Assembly: GCA_964639225.1 (NCBI GenBank)
Contig: CAZXCK010000015.1
Coordinates: forward strand, 1 to 57,875
Reading direction: 5' to 3'
Length of the DNA: 57,875 nt
Origin: CAZXCK01 sp964639225
GTDB lineage: Bacteria; Chloroflexota; Anaerolineae; Aggregatilineales; Phototrophicaceae
Below, piece by piece: positions 33,318-40,237 of this stretch (positions are counted from its first letter, which is position 1; each line of letters begins with the position of its first letter). A program made the translations under genes and the position numbers. A model generated the notes under the pieces. It was not told the DNA's origin. It saw nothing but the letters and a program-made list of their open reading frames with translations, and did no database searches.

Positions 33318-33866
33318 CTATCCTCGTGTGGTGTTCACATGATGCACAACAACCGGCTCGCTGGCCAGTGGCCAGCGGACCTCGCGCCGTACCACGCTGA
33401 CGATCTCCAGGTCGCCGGGGTCGCCGCTGGTGGTGAAGTGCTCCTGCAGGCGCATGCCCAGCGGCTGCGCCGCCAGCGACGCCAGCATCATCAGCAGCAT
33501 AATCCAGGCGAAGCGGTCCGCTGTGGGCCGCCGCACCGCGCCACCAAAGCCGAACAGCCCCACCAGCGATGTCAGCATGCCGGTCGTCAGCAGATTGGTG
33601 CCGCAGTTGGGGTGCAGAGCCAGTTGACGCTCGCCGCCCTGCATCCGGCGCAGCGCCTCGGCGGCGGCGCGTTCGATCTCGGCGGTGGGGGCGTCGCCGA
33701 TGAGTACAAAACCGTGCTGGCTGCTGCGCCCGGCCATCCGCAGGCCGCGCACCCGGCGGCTGAGCAGCGTGATGGTGGCGTGTTCCAGCCCATGATTGCG
33801 CCGCGTGCGCCGCACCGCCGGGATGTCCAGCAGGGGGCGTGCCAGTCGTGCCAGTCGTCTGATCAT
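33318..33866 (-). CDS. DUF6391-type protein
   Basis: Encodes 182 residues. It starts MIRRLARLARPLLDIPAV and holds RRNHGLEHATITLLSRR (about residues 22-38) and LHPNCGTNLLTTGML (about residues 83-97), followed by two hydrophobic helices. The HGLEHA pattern and NCGTN segment match DUF6391, a family I know from cyanobacteria and Chloroflexota with no assigned function. The histidine- and cysteine-bearing motifs could bind metal; the helices suggest membrane association. Confidence 0.7.
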   Translation of the reverse strand: MIRRLARLARPLLDIPAVRRTRRNHGLEHATITLLSRRVRGLRMAGRSSQHGFVLIGDAPTAEIERAAAEALRRMQGGERQLALHPNCGTNLLTTGMLTSLVGLFGFGGAVRRPTADRFAWIMLLMMLASLAAQPLGMRLQEHFTTSGDPGDLEIVSVVRREVRWPLASEPVVVHHVNTTRG

Positions 33867-33942
33867 GGTCGATCAATCCTCGTTAGGTTATTACCCTTAG
33901 ATTATCACAAGCCGCGCTTCGGATAAACCACAAATGCCCGTT

Positions 33943-33952
33943 CCCCTGGCCA
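33943..33952 (+). repeat. Target-site duplication, left (MITE copy 1)
   Basis: CCCCTGGCCA immediately before the element at 33953; identical to 34381-34390. Confidence 0.8.
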
Positions 33953-34380
33953 CAGGGCGATTGTGAAGTCATCTTTTGACTTTTGGGGCGCAGCCCCAAA
34001 CCCCGCCACTTTTGATGTGCTTTAGCAAATTAATGCGGATAAACCGATCTCGTAGCATGCCTTCGCCAGCGGTTCAAAACCGCTGGCTACAGGGAGCCGA
34101 CCCACTAAAGGGGTCGTGTCCCCTGTGGCACGCAACTGGGGCGGTTCTTTGTGTCTCTTTAGCAGACACGCATGATGTAGCCCGGTGTTTTAACGCCGGG
34201 CGAGACCGGTCCGCCCCTTTACTCCGCTCTAAATTCTTAAACTGCATAAAAAGTGGACAAAACTTTGCCTTTTTCGGCGCAAAGCGCCGAAAAGCGTGGG
34301 GTCAAGGGGTCCCTGACCCCTTGCGGGTGCGCGAGGGCAGCGCCCTCGCAACAAGATATTCTGACTTTGCAAAAGCCCTG
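33953..34380. mobile_element. MITE-like element copy 1, carrying an internal insertion
   Basis: 428 bases from CAGGGC to GCCCTG without a transposase gene. The terminal inverted repeats read CAGGGCGATTGTGAAGTC on the left and GACTTTGCAAAAGCCCTG on the right. A perfect 10-base duplication (CCCCTGGCCA) flanks it. Several hairpins follow inside: GGGGCGCAGCCCC near 33985, CGGCGCAAAGCGCCG near 34275, GGGTCAAGGGGTCCCTGACCC and GCGAGGGCAGCGCCCTCGC. A second copy lies at 49350-49558. Compared with that copy, this one has about 230 extra bases (near 34015-34247). It is non-autonomous and would depend on a transposase made elsewhere. Confidence 0.75.
34015..34247. repeat. Internal insertion with REP-like palindromes in MITE copy 1
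   Basis: This segment has no counterpart in the second element copy. It splits a motif that reads cacttttg-aaaaaagtgg in the other copy. It contains GCCAGCGGTT/AACCGCTGGC around a CAA loop (34072-34094 region) and GCCCGGTGTT/AACGCCGGGC around a TTTT-rich loop near 34180-34205. Such palindromes resemble REP sequences. Boundaries are accurate to a few bases only. Confidence 0.55.
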
Positions 34381-34390
34381 CCCCTGGCCA
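34381..34390 (+). repeat. Target-site duplication, right (MITE copy 1)
   Basis: CCCCTGGCCA immediately after the element end; identical to 33943-33952. Confidence 0.8.
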
Positions 34391-34466
34391 ACGAAACGCT
34401 TTGCCTGCCACCAATACAGTGATAGCATAAGGCTGTTGTGTATTTGCCCAGCCGGCGGGTTATGCC

Positions 34467-35117
34467 ATGAACATTCTGATCGTTTACGCGCACCCGGACC
34501 CTAAATCGTTTGACGGCCAGATGCGAGATCGCGCGCTGCATGTGCTCAAGCAGGCCGGGCACGCCGTCCAGCTCTCCGACCTGTACGCCATGCGCTTTAA
34601 GGCCACCGTCGATTTTGGTGACTTCACCAATCCGCTTAACAGCAAATGCTTCGACCTTCACGCGGAGCAGCTCCACGCCGCCCAGAACGGCGGCTTCTCG
34701 CCGGACATCCTGCAGGAGCAGCAGAAAATCCTGTGGTCAGACATGATTATTCTGCAATTTCCGTTGTGGTGGTACTCGCTGCCGGCTATTCTCAAAGGCT
34801 GGGTGGAGCGTGTGCTGGCTTATGGCTTCGCTTATGGCCAGGGGCGCAGCCTCAGCGAGCGGCGCGCCATGCTGGTGCTGACTACCGGTGGCCCCACCCG
34901 ACCATTCACGCCAGAGAAGCGCACCGCCATCAGCGAACTGCTGGACCACGTCCAGCGCGGCACGCTGCACTTCTGCGGCCTGGATGTGCTGCCGCCGTTC
35001 GCCGTCTACGGCGCGGCCAACGCCACCCCGGAGCAGGCCGAGCAGTTCATGCTCCAGTACACGCAGGTGCTGCTGTCGCTGGAGCAGATCGAGCCGATCC
35101 ATTACGCCATGTTATAG
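34467..35117 (+). CDS. Flavodoxin-fold NAD(P)H quinone reductase
   Basis: Encodes 216 residues. The N-terminus MNILIVYAHPDPKSFDGQMRD and the segments FPLWWYSLPAILKGWVERVLAYGFAYG and LVLTTGGP are characteristic of the NAD(P)H dehydrogenase (quinone)/MdaB-type Flavodoxin_2 family. It would carry FMN or FAD and reduce quinones with two electrons. The length of about 200 is typical. The neighbour downstream overlaps in context by 11 bases of gap. A plausible role is protection from quinone or oxidative stress. Confidence 0.85.
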   Translation: MNILIVYAHPDPKSFDGQMRDRALHVLKQAGHAVQLSDLYAMRFKATVDFGDFTNPLNSKCFDLHAEQLHAAQNGGFSPDILQEQQKILWSDMIILQFPLWWYSLPAILKGWVERVLAYGFAYGQGRSLSERRAMLVLTTGGPTRPFTPEKRTAISELLDHVQRGTLHFCGLDVLPPFAVYGAANATPEQAEQFMLQYTQVLLSLEQIEPIHYAML

Positions 35118-35128
35118 AGGTAGTATCC

Positions 35129-35419
35129 ATGCAGATTGTGCGCTGTGTTTCGTGCGAAGGTTACGGCTGGTTTGAGGACGAGTTCAGCGGCGAGCCGGTC
35201 GAATGTGACTGGTGCGGCGGCACGGGGTATGTCTACCGCGACGCGCACGGCGTGGACCGCAAAATTCCCGAAGCCGACTACGGCAAAGTCGCCGCTCAGT
35301 TGGAGCAGCTGGAAGCCGAGCGCCTGCGCCAGATGGGATACAGCGGCCAGGCGCGCCACCCGGACGACCAGCCCATCCGCCGCCAGGACGCCGGCAGCGA
35401 CGACGAACCCGCTCCGTAA
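35129..35419 (+). CDS. DnaJ-type zinc-finger small protein
   Basis: Encodes 96 residues from ATG 35129. CVSCEGYGWF (from residue 6) and CDWCGGTGYVY (from residue 27) are two CxxCxGxG motifs, as in one zinc site of the DnaJ cysteine-rich domain. The rest is charged and helical (KVAAQLEQLEAERLRQ, about residues 53-68), with no J domain. It may bind unfolded protein or RNA, but no role can be assigned. It begins 11 bases after the quinone reductase. Confidence 0.75.
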   Translation: MQIVRCVSCEGYGWFEDEFSGEPVECDWCGGTGYVYRDAHGVDRKIPEADYGKVAAQLEQLEAERLRQMGYSGQARHPDDQPIRRQDAGSDDEPAP

Positions 35420-35451
35420 AAATAAACAGCCCGGATCATCGATCCAGGCTG
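35417..35451 (-). terminator. Terminator of tRNA-Gly
   Basis: On the minus strand CAGCCTGGATC pairs with GATCCGGGCTG (one G-U pair) around a 3-base loop, followed by a T-rich run (TTTATTTTT). It lies directly downstream of the tRNA. Confidence 0.8.
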
Positions 35452-35464
35452 CTTATTCCCTCTG

Positions 35465-35536
<72 letters not shown>

Positions 35537-35553
35537 ATGTTAACCATGCTCAG

Positions 35554-35582
35554 AGTATATAACGCTCGTCCTCGTTTGGCAA
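35554..35582 (-). promoter_or_regulatory. Promoter of tRNA-Gly
   Basis: On the minus strand TTGCCA (35582-35577), a 17-base spacer and TATACT (35559-35554). Transcription would begin near 35547, about 11 bases before the mature tRNA. Confidence 0.8.
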
Positions 35583-35789
35583 GGGCTAAATTCAGATTTT
35601 CCCCTCACAGCCGCCTGTAATTCCGGCCTTGTGGTTCGCCTGGCGGTACCACCCGCGCCGCCATTTCAGGCGGTATAATCCAAAAAACGTAAATATTCCA
35701 TGAAGTTTGTGACATCTCACAACTATTTGCGGTGTAACTGTGCGAAGATACTTTTATGACGGTGGTCTATCGATTCAGGAGTAGGACCG

Positions 35790-36584
35790 ATGAAACCGCA
35801 ATCACGTATTCATTCTCATAGGGACGTTGGCCAGGCGATGATGGAATATATGGTGCTGATCCCAGCCGCCATTATGATCGGCATCGCTGCAGCCTACGCC
35901 GCTGCCTTTATCAACGGCGCTTTCCAGCGCACCATCGACGGCCTGAGTGGTGGTCTGTGCGAAGCTGAAACCGAGCGTCCGGAGAGCCTCAGCGGATCAA
36001 CCATCGCCCACCTGGGCGACCACACCATCGAGTTGACCAGCCGGGTCTACAATCCGGATGACAACACGACCACAGTCGTCTACCGCGTGACCTCGGCGGA
36101 TAAGCCCAGCATCAGCCATTGGAACCTGGAGCTTCCGCGCGAAGTCTATGACAATCTCATCAGTGCCAGTGAGCAACGGGAATGGATGAGTTCAGGCGAC
36201 ACTTCGCTTCAGTCAAGTTACCCGCAGTTTATGTGGCCGGGTATGAAGTTCGACACGGGCTACGAAGTCGGCGGCGGCGAAGATGACGGCCAGCCCTCTG
36301 ATCCAGATGACGGCCAGCCCGCTAATCCAGGTGGTGGACCGCCCCCAGGTGTTGGCGGTGGCCCCAAATCCAAAGCGTTTGTAGCCACGCCGATGGATGT
36401 GATGACGGTCAAGGTTGCTCTCAGCAGCGATGGTACCGTTTCCCGCGACGTCATTCTGCTCTTCAGCGGCAATTATGACTGGTCCGATGCCTACGTGGTC
36501 GTCAAGGCTGGCCAGGAAGCGCACCAGGACGTCATCAGCGTGCCGTCGGCCCCCGCACAGGTTGTTGATAACCAGGACTGTTAA
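35790..36584 (+). CDS. Flp/TadE-type prepilin-like protein
   Basis: Encodes 264 residues; AGGAGT precedes ATG 35790. The N-terminus has a short positively charged leader, G14, then QAMMEY with Glu at +5 and Tyr at +6 from the predicted cut, followed by a hydrophobic helix (about residues 21-45). This is the exact arrangement of Flp-type (class IVb) prepilins and TadE-type pseudopilins. The long extracellular part (about residues 50-264) includes a Gly/Pro-rich linker. The length favours a TadE-like minor protein. The prepilin peptidase and Tad ATPase are not in the window. Confidence 0.72.
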   Translation: MKPQSRIHSHRDVGQAMMEYMVLIPAAIMIGIAAAYAAAFINGAFQRTIDGLSGGLCEAETERPESLSGSTIAHLGDHTIELTSRVYNPDDNTTTVVYRVTSADKPSISHWNLELPREVYDNLISASEQREWMSSGDTSLQSSYPQFMWPGMKFDTGYEVGGGEDDGQPSDPDDGQPANPGGGPPPGVGGGPKSKAFVATPMDVMTVKVALSSDGTVSRDVILLFSGNYDWSDAYVVVKAGQEAHQDVISVPSAPAQVVDNQDC

Positions 36585-36586
36585 TC

Positions 36587-37657
36587 ATGGCAGCACACTC
36601 AGAGCAGCAGCAGGAAGAACAGGTTTTACGGCGAGCGTTTGACACCGCTTACAGTTTCGACCCGCGCGTGATCGTCAGGGGCTTACTCGGCATGAGCCGC
36701 CGGGCCAAGTGGTTACTGCTGGCATCGTTCGCCTCGCTGGTACTGGTGGTCATTCTGGTCCAGTTATTCGGCGTAGCTATGGATGTCGTCGAAGAGATGA
36801 ATCGCCCGCCGCTCCTGCAACGGCTGGATTCCCCTTACGGGTTGGAGACGCGCGCTGCTCCGAGTGTGGTGGAAGACCGGAATGTGCTGCCGGGGCTGGT
36901 GGGGCACATCGCCTACGACCTGGAACCCACCGTTTTCTCACCGGTCCTGGAATGCATGGTAGAACCTATGTCTGAAGCCTGCATGCAGCCCGATGTCGAT
37001 CCGCTGCCAGCGGTGCAGCACATCGAGGCTGTAGGCTTCATGACGGAAGCGAATTACACTCGCTTACAGGAAGCAGCCTTCGAAGCCGAACTAGAGGCTC
37101 GATTGGCTGAAGCGCAGGCCGCCGCCGAAGCGCTGGCGGCGGAGGAAGCTGCGGCTGCCGAAGCTGTGGCCGCAGAAGAAATTCAGGCGGGCGCGGAGTC
37201 CGAAGAGTCTGCTGAAATGGCGGCCTCTGAGCCAGTGGATTCCGAGCTGGCCGCCGCTGACACCGATGAACAGGCCACCGACGCCGCAGCCGGTGGTGCT
37301 ACGGATGACGGTTCAGCAGCCATGCGCGAAGCACTGGCTGCTGAACTGACCGCTGAAATCGAAGAAGAGGGTCTTGAACTCGAACTCACCGCCGGGACGG
37401 CTGATGTCAGCATCATGGCCGTCAACTATCTCACCGAAGGCGACGCCTACGACGCCATCTACACCCTGTTCGGTCACAGCCGCCGCGCTGGTCGCATTGG
37501 CAATTACGTACTGGTTGATACCCAGCCAGTCAACTACTACTACGCACACAGCCGGGGCCAGGCGGCCTTCGTGTGGTCGCATGGGACGTGGGTCTTTTGG
37601 GTCTCCGCGGATACGCTCGCTAGCGTCGAGGACGTCGTTAAGGGTTTCCCGTACTGA
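36587..37657 (+). CDS. Membrane protein partner of the prepilin-like gene
   Basis: Encodes 356 residues, starting 2 bases after the prepilin-like gene. One membrane helix (about residues 42-64) separates a short cytoplasmic N-terminus from a long outer part. An Ala/Glu-rich helix or coiled coil spans about residues 150-235. The C-terminal domain (about residues 255-356) has AVNYLTEGDAYDAIYTLFG and a tryptophan-rich end. No family recognised. Tight linkage suggests it works with the prepilin-like protein. A strong terminator follows. Confidence 0.65.
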   Translation: MAAHSEQQQEEQVLRRAFDTAYSFDPRVIVRGLLGMSRRAKWLLLASFASLVLVVILVQLFGVAMDVVEEMNRPPLLQRLDSPYGLETRAAPSVVEDRNVLPGLVGHIAYDLEPTVFSPVLECMVEPMSEACMQPDVDPLPAVQHIEAVGFMTEANYTRLQEAAFEAELEARLAEAQAAAEALAAEEAAAAEAVAAEEIQAGAESEESAEMAASEPVDSELAAADTDEQATDAAAGGATDDGSAAMREALAAELTAEIEEEGLELELTAGTADVSIMAVNYLTEGDAYDAIYTLFGHSRRAGRIGNYVLVDTQPVNYYYAHSRGQAAFVWSHGTWVFWVSADTLASVEDVVKGFPY

Positions 37658-37716
37658 TCGCGTGTCTCATCATGCACCTGTTCTTCTCCCCGAAGAAGCG
37701 ATCAACGGGAAAATCA

Positions 37717-37750
37717 GGGGGCGGGGCTGGCCCGCCCCCTTCATTTTTTC
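37717..37750 (+). terminator. Terminator of the prepilin pair
   Basis: GGGGGCGGG (37717-37725) pairs with CCCGCCCCC (37731-37739) with a 5-base loop and a T run after it. Confidence 0.9.
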
Positions 37751-37876
37751 CCCATAATGTGAGATTCTTATAGTACACAACAGTCGTCAGTTAACCGGAC
37801 CGCTGGAGAAGCGCACAGCCGCGTCTGGCGGGCTGGGTTGGATTGTCAAGCGAAAGCGAATCGTGTGCTGCACATT

Positions 37877-38488
37877 ATGGATGAGAATATGGTGGCGTTG
37901 TTCTCGCGCCCGCTGCTGTCCCGAGTCGAACATAACGAGCAGGTACGCCAGTTGGGCATCCTGCAGCGAATGCAGTATGTGCTGCTGTCGGCGCTGGCCC
38001 TGAGCGTGGCCTTCCTGGCATTAACACTGCTGGCGCTGCTGGCGGCGACCGTCGTCTACAGCCTTTACCTGGGCGAGATACTGAGCTTTGGCGATACTGT
38101 CATCTTCGCGCTGCCCATCATCGGCGCGTTCATGGTGTCGATTGGTTTCAGCGGCAGCCCCGTCCCGGAGACGACCGCCCCTGGCGAGACCCTGGGTGAC
38201 GCCGTGCGGCGCGCCGCACGCGGCGGCTTTGTCTATGGGCTGGTGTTCTCGCTGTTGAGCAGCATGGTGTGGTTTGCCGTCGTCAACCTGGACCAGCTCT
38301 ACATTCACGTTGTCACCATCTACAGCGGTTATGTCTCCGTGGAACGGATCGCCGTGCAGACGCTTATCATCATGCTGGTGACCAGCCCCGCGTTGGCCAT
38401 CTTCCGTGCGTTTATCTGCATGAATGGTTACTTCATCCTGTACCGCCTGCGCGCCCAGTCCACCCGTGACGAGCCGAGCGCCGTATGA
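37877..38488 (+). CDS. Polytopic membrane protein
   Basis: Encodes 203 residues from the ATG at 37877; an earlier in-frame start is unlikely and no ribosome site is clear. About four membrane helices are visible (near residues 37-62, 70-95, 120-145 and 155-185). No motif is recognised. Its stop overlaps the next gene's ATG by four bases (ATGA), which suggests the two are translated together. Confidence 0.6.
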   Translation: MDENMVALFSRPLLSRVEHNEQVRQLGILQRMQYVLLSALALSVAFLALTLLALLAATVVYSLYLGEILSFGDTVIFALPIIGAFMVSIGFSGSPVPETTAPGETLGDAVRRAARGGFVYGLVFSLLSSMVWFAVVNLDQLYIHVVTIYSGYVSVERIAVQTLIIMLVTSPALAIFRAFICMNGYFILYRLRAQSTRDEPSAV

Positions 38489-39039
38489 TTCCAGACCGCG
38501 CGAGCAACGCCGAAAACTGGGAACTGGATAAGCTGGTCGTCATTCTGCTGCGCCAGTTCAAACGGCTGCTGGACGCGCGCGGCGTCGAACTCAGCAACAG
38601 CGATATGGAGCGCATGGGTCAGGCGGTCGCCCAGCGCGCCGAACCCGGCCCGCAGGCCCGCGCCGCCGCTGGCGCGCTGCTGGACATCGTCGCCGAGAGC
38701 GAGCAGCTTCTGGCCGGTTGGAACCTGACATTCGCCGAGTCGCTGCGCACCGATATGAATGCGCTCGGCGGCTGGGAATCGACAGCCGATTTTCTGCAAC
38801 TGGCGAACGAGAAGGTCAACGCTGAGGTGCGCATCACGGCGGGGTCGGCGCTGGCGCTGCTGCTGGGCGAAAAGCGGCACGCGGGGCATCTGCTGGCGGC
38901 CATAGAACACGATCTTGAGACGCTGGGCAGCCTGGATGTGGACGCCGTTATCGCCCGCCGGGCGCTGCTCCACGCGGCGCGGATTGCGCCGGACGCCGCC
39001 GACTGGCTGGCACGCGCCCGTGCCTGGGCAGCGCAATAG
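38485..39039 (+). CDS. Hypothetical helical protein
   Basis: Encodes 184 residues in an overlap of four bases with the preceding membrane gene. It is mostly helical and charged, with no signal peptide or membrane helix. The C-terminal two thirds (about residues 60-180) alternate Ala- and Leu-rich helices, HEAT-like in feel but without a clear repeat. Converges with the metallophosphoesterase gene with a gap of only 9 bases. Confidence 0.55.
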   Translation: MIPDRASNAENWELDKLVVILLRQFKRLLDARGVELSNSDMERMGQAVAQRAEPGPQARAAAGALLDIVAESEQLLAGWNLTFAESLRTDMNALGGWESTADFLQLANEKVNAEVRITAGSALALLLGEKRHAGHLLAAIEHDLETLGSLDVDAVIARRALLHAARIAPDAADWLARARAWAAQ

Positions 39040-39048
39040 GCGATAACG

Positions 39049-40227
39049 CTATCCCCGACCTGTAATTTCCCACAGCACAATCTCCGGCGGGCACAGGAAG
39101 CGTGCGCGCGGCGCGCCCAGACCTTCCAGGCCCACGCCGCGCACCGTGTAGACGGTCGTCCGCGTCAGATCGTAGCGCCCCATCACGAAGCGCCGCCCCA
39201 GCGCGCTGCCGGTGAACAATGCGCCGAACAGCGGCAGCCGGAGCTGGCCGCCGTGCGTGTGCCCGCACAGGTAGAGGTCATAACCGGCGGTGTCGGCCTC
39301 CGGCGCGACGTCGGGGGCGTGCGTCAGCAGCAGGCGCAGGCCATCTCCTGGCGCGGACGACGCCAGCGCGGCGACCGTGCGCCGGTCGTCGTCCAGGCGA
39401 TGAGTCGTCACCATGCCCAGAATGTTGAGCGGTCCGGCGGGCGTCTCCAGGCGTACCCATTCATCTTCCAGCAGCCGCAGATTGTCCAGCCCGGCCACAA
39501 ATTCGCGTACCTGTTCGAGTGTCTCGACGGTGTATGTGCCCGGCACACAGTAGACGCCCAGCGGCGCGCGCCATTCGCTGATGATCTGGCGGATGTGGTC
39601 GGCGGCGGTGGGGTCATCTGTGTACGAGATGTTGACGAAATCCCCGGAAAAGACGATGACATCCGGGCGCAGCTCGTGGACCAGCCGGTTGAGCTGGTCC
39701 TCACGGCGGGTGCGCCGTTCGATATGCAGATCGCCGATGTGCAGCAGGCGCAGCGGCGGCTGATCTGCTGGCCAGCCCTGCCACACCAAACGCTGCCGCG
39801 TGACTCCCAGCCGGAACGGCTCGACCCACGTCGCGTAGATGGCCGTCAGCGACAGGCCGCCGCTGACCAGCAGCGCCAGCCATACCGGCAGCGCCAGCAA
39901 CCCCAGCGGAACAACCAGCAGCGCGCGCAGAACGGCCAGCGCCAGCGTTGACGGGCGCTCTGGCCCGAAGCTGCGCCCGGCCCTCGGCAGCAGCCACAGC
40001 GCCAGCCAGTCGAGCAGGCTCGCGCCTAGCACAAAGCTGGCAACAATCTGCGCACCAGGCCGGTCCAGACCCCACCACACGCCATAAACCAGCAGCGCCA
40101 GCAGGCCCAGCACGGCGATCACCAGCGGCGCGGGCACGCTTTGCAGGCGGTTGCTGTTCACCAGCAGAAAATGGATGATGTTGTTTTCCATCGGGCTGGG
40201 TTCGGATTTCGGGTGGTGATGGGGCAT
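39049..40227 (-). CDS. Membrane-anchored metallophosphoesterase (YkuE-like) with a degenerate motif
   Basis: Encodes 392 residues. Two to four hydrophobic helices near the N-terminus (about residues 30-130) are followed by a calcineurin-like domain. GDLHIE, FSGDFVNISY, THAPD and CGHTHGGQLRLP are all present. The block that is normally GNHD (a metal-binding Asn and the catalytic His) reads PGTYTVE here, so a normal active site may be incomplete. It may have another activity or be inactive. It is 10 bases from the histidine kinase gene upstream, likely in one transcript. Confidence 0.78.
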   Translation of the reverse strand: MPHHHPKSEPSPMENNIIHFLLVNSNRLQSVPAPLVIAVLGLLALLVYGVWWGLDRPGAQIVASFVLGASLLDWLALWLLPRAGRSFGPERPSTLALAVLRALLVVPLGLLALPVWLALLVSGGLSLTAIYATWVEPFRLGVTRQRLVWQGWPADQPPLRLLHIGDLHIERRTRREDQLNRLVHELRPDVIVFSGDFVNISYTDDPTAADHIRQIISEWRAPLGVYCVPGTYTVETLEQVREFVAGLDNLRLLEDEWVRLETPAGPLNILGMVTTHRLDDDRRTVAALASSAPGDGLRLLLTHAPDVAPEADTAGYDLYLCGHTHGGQLRLPLFGALFTGSALGRRFVMGRYDLTRTTVYTVRGVGLEGLGAPRARFLCPPEIVLWEITGRG

Positions 40228-40237
40228 CAGGTGGCGC

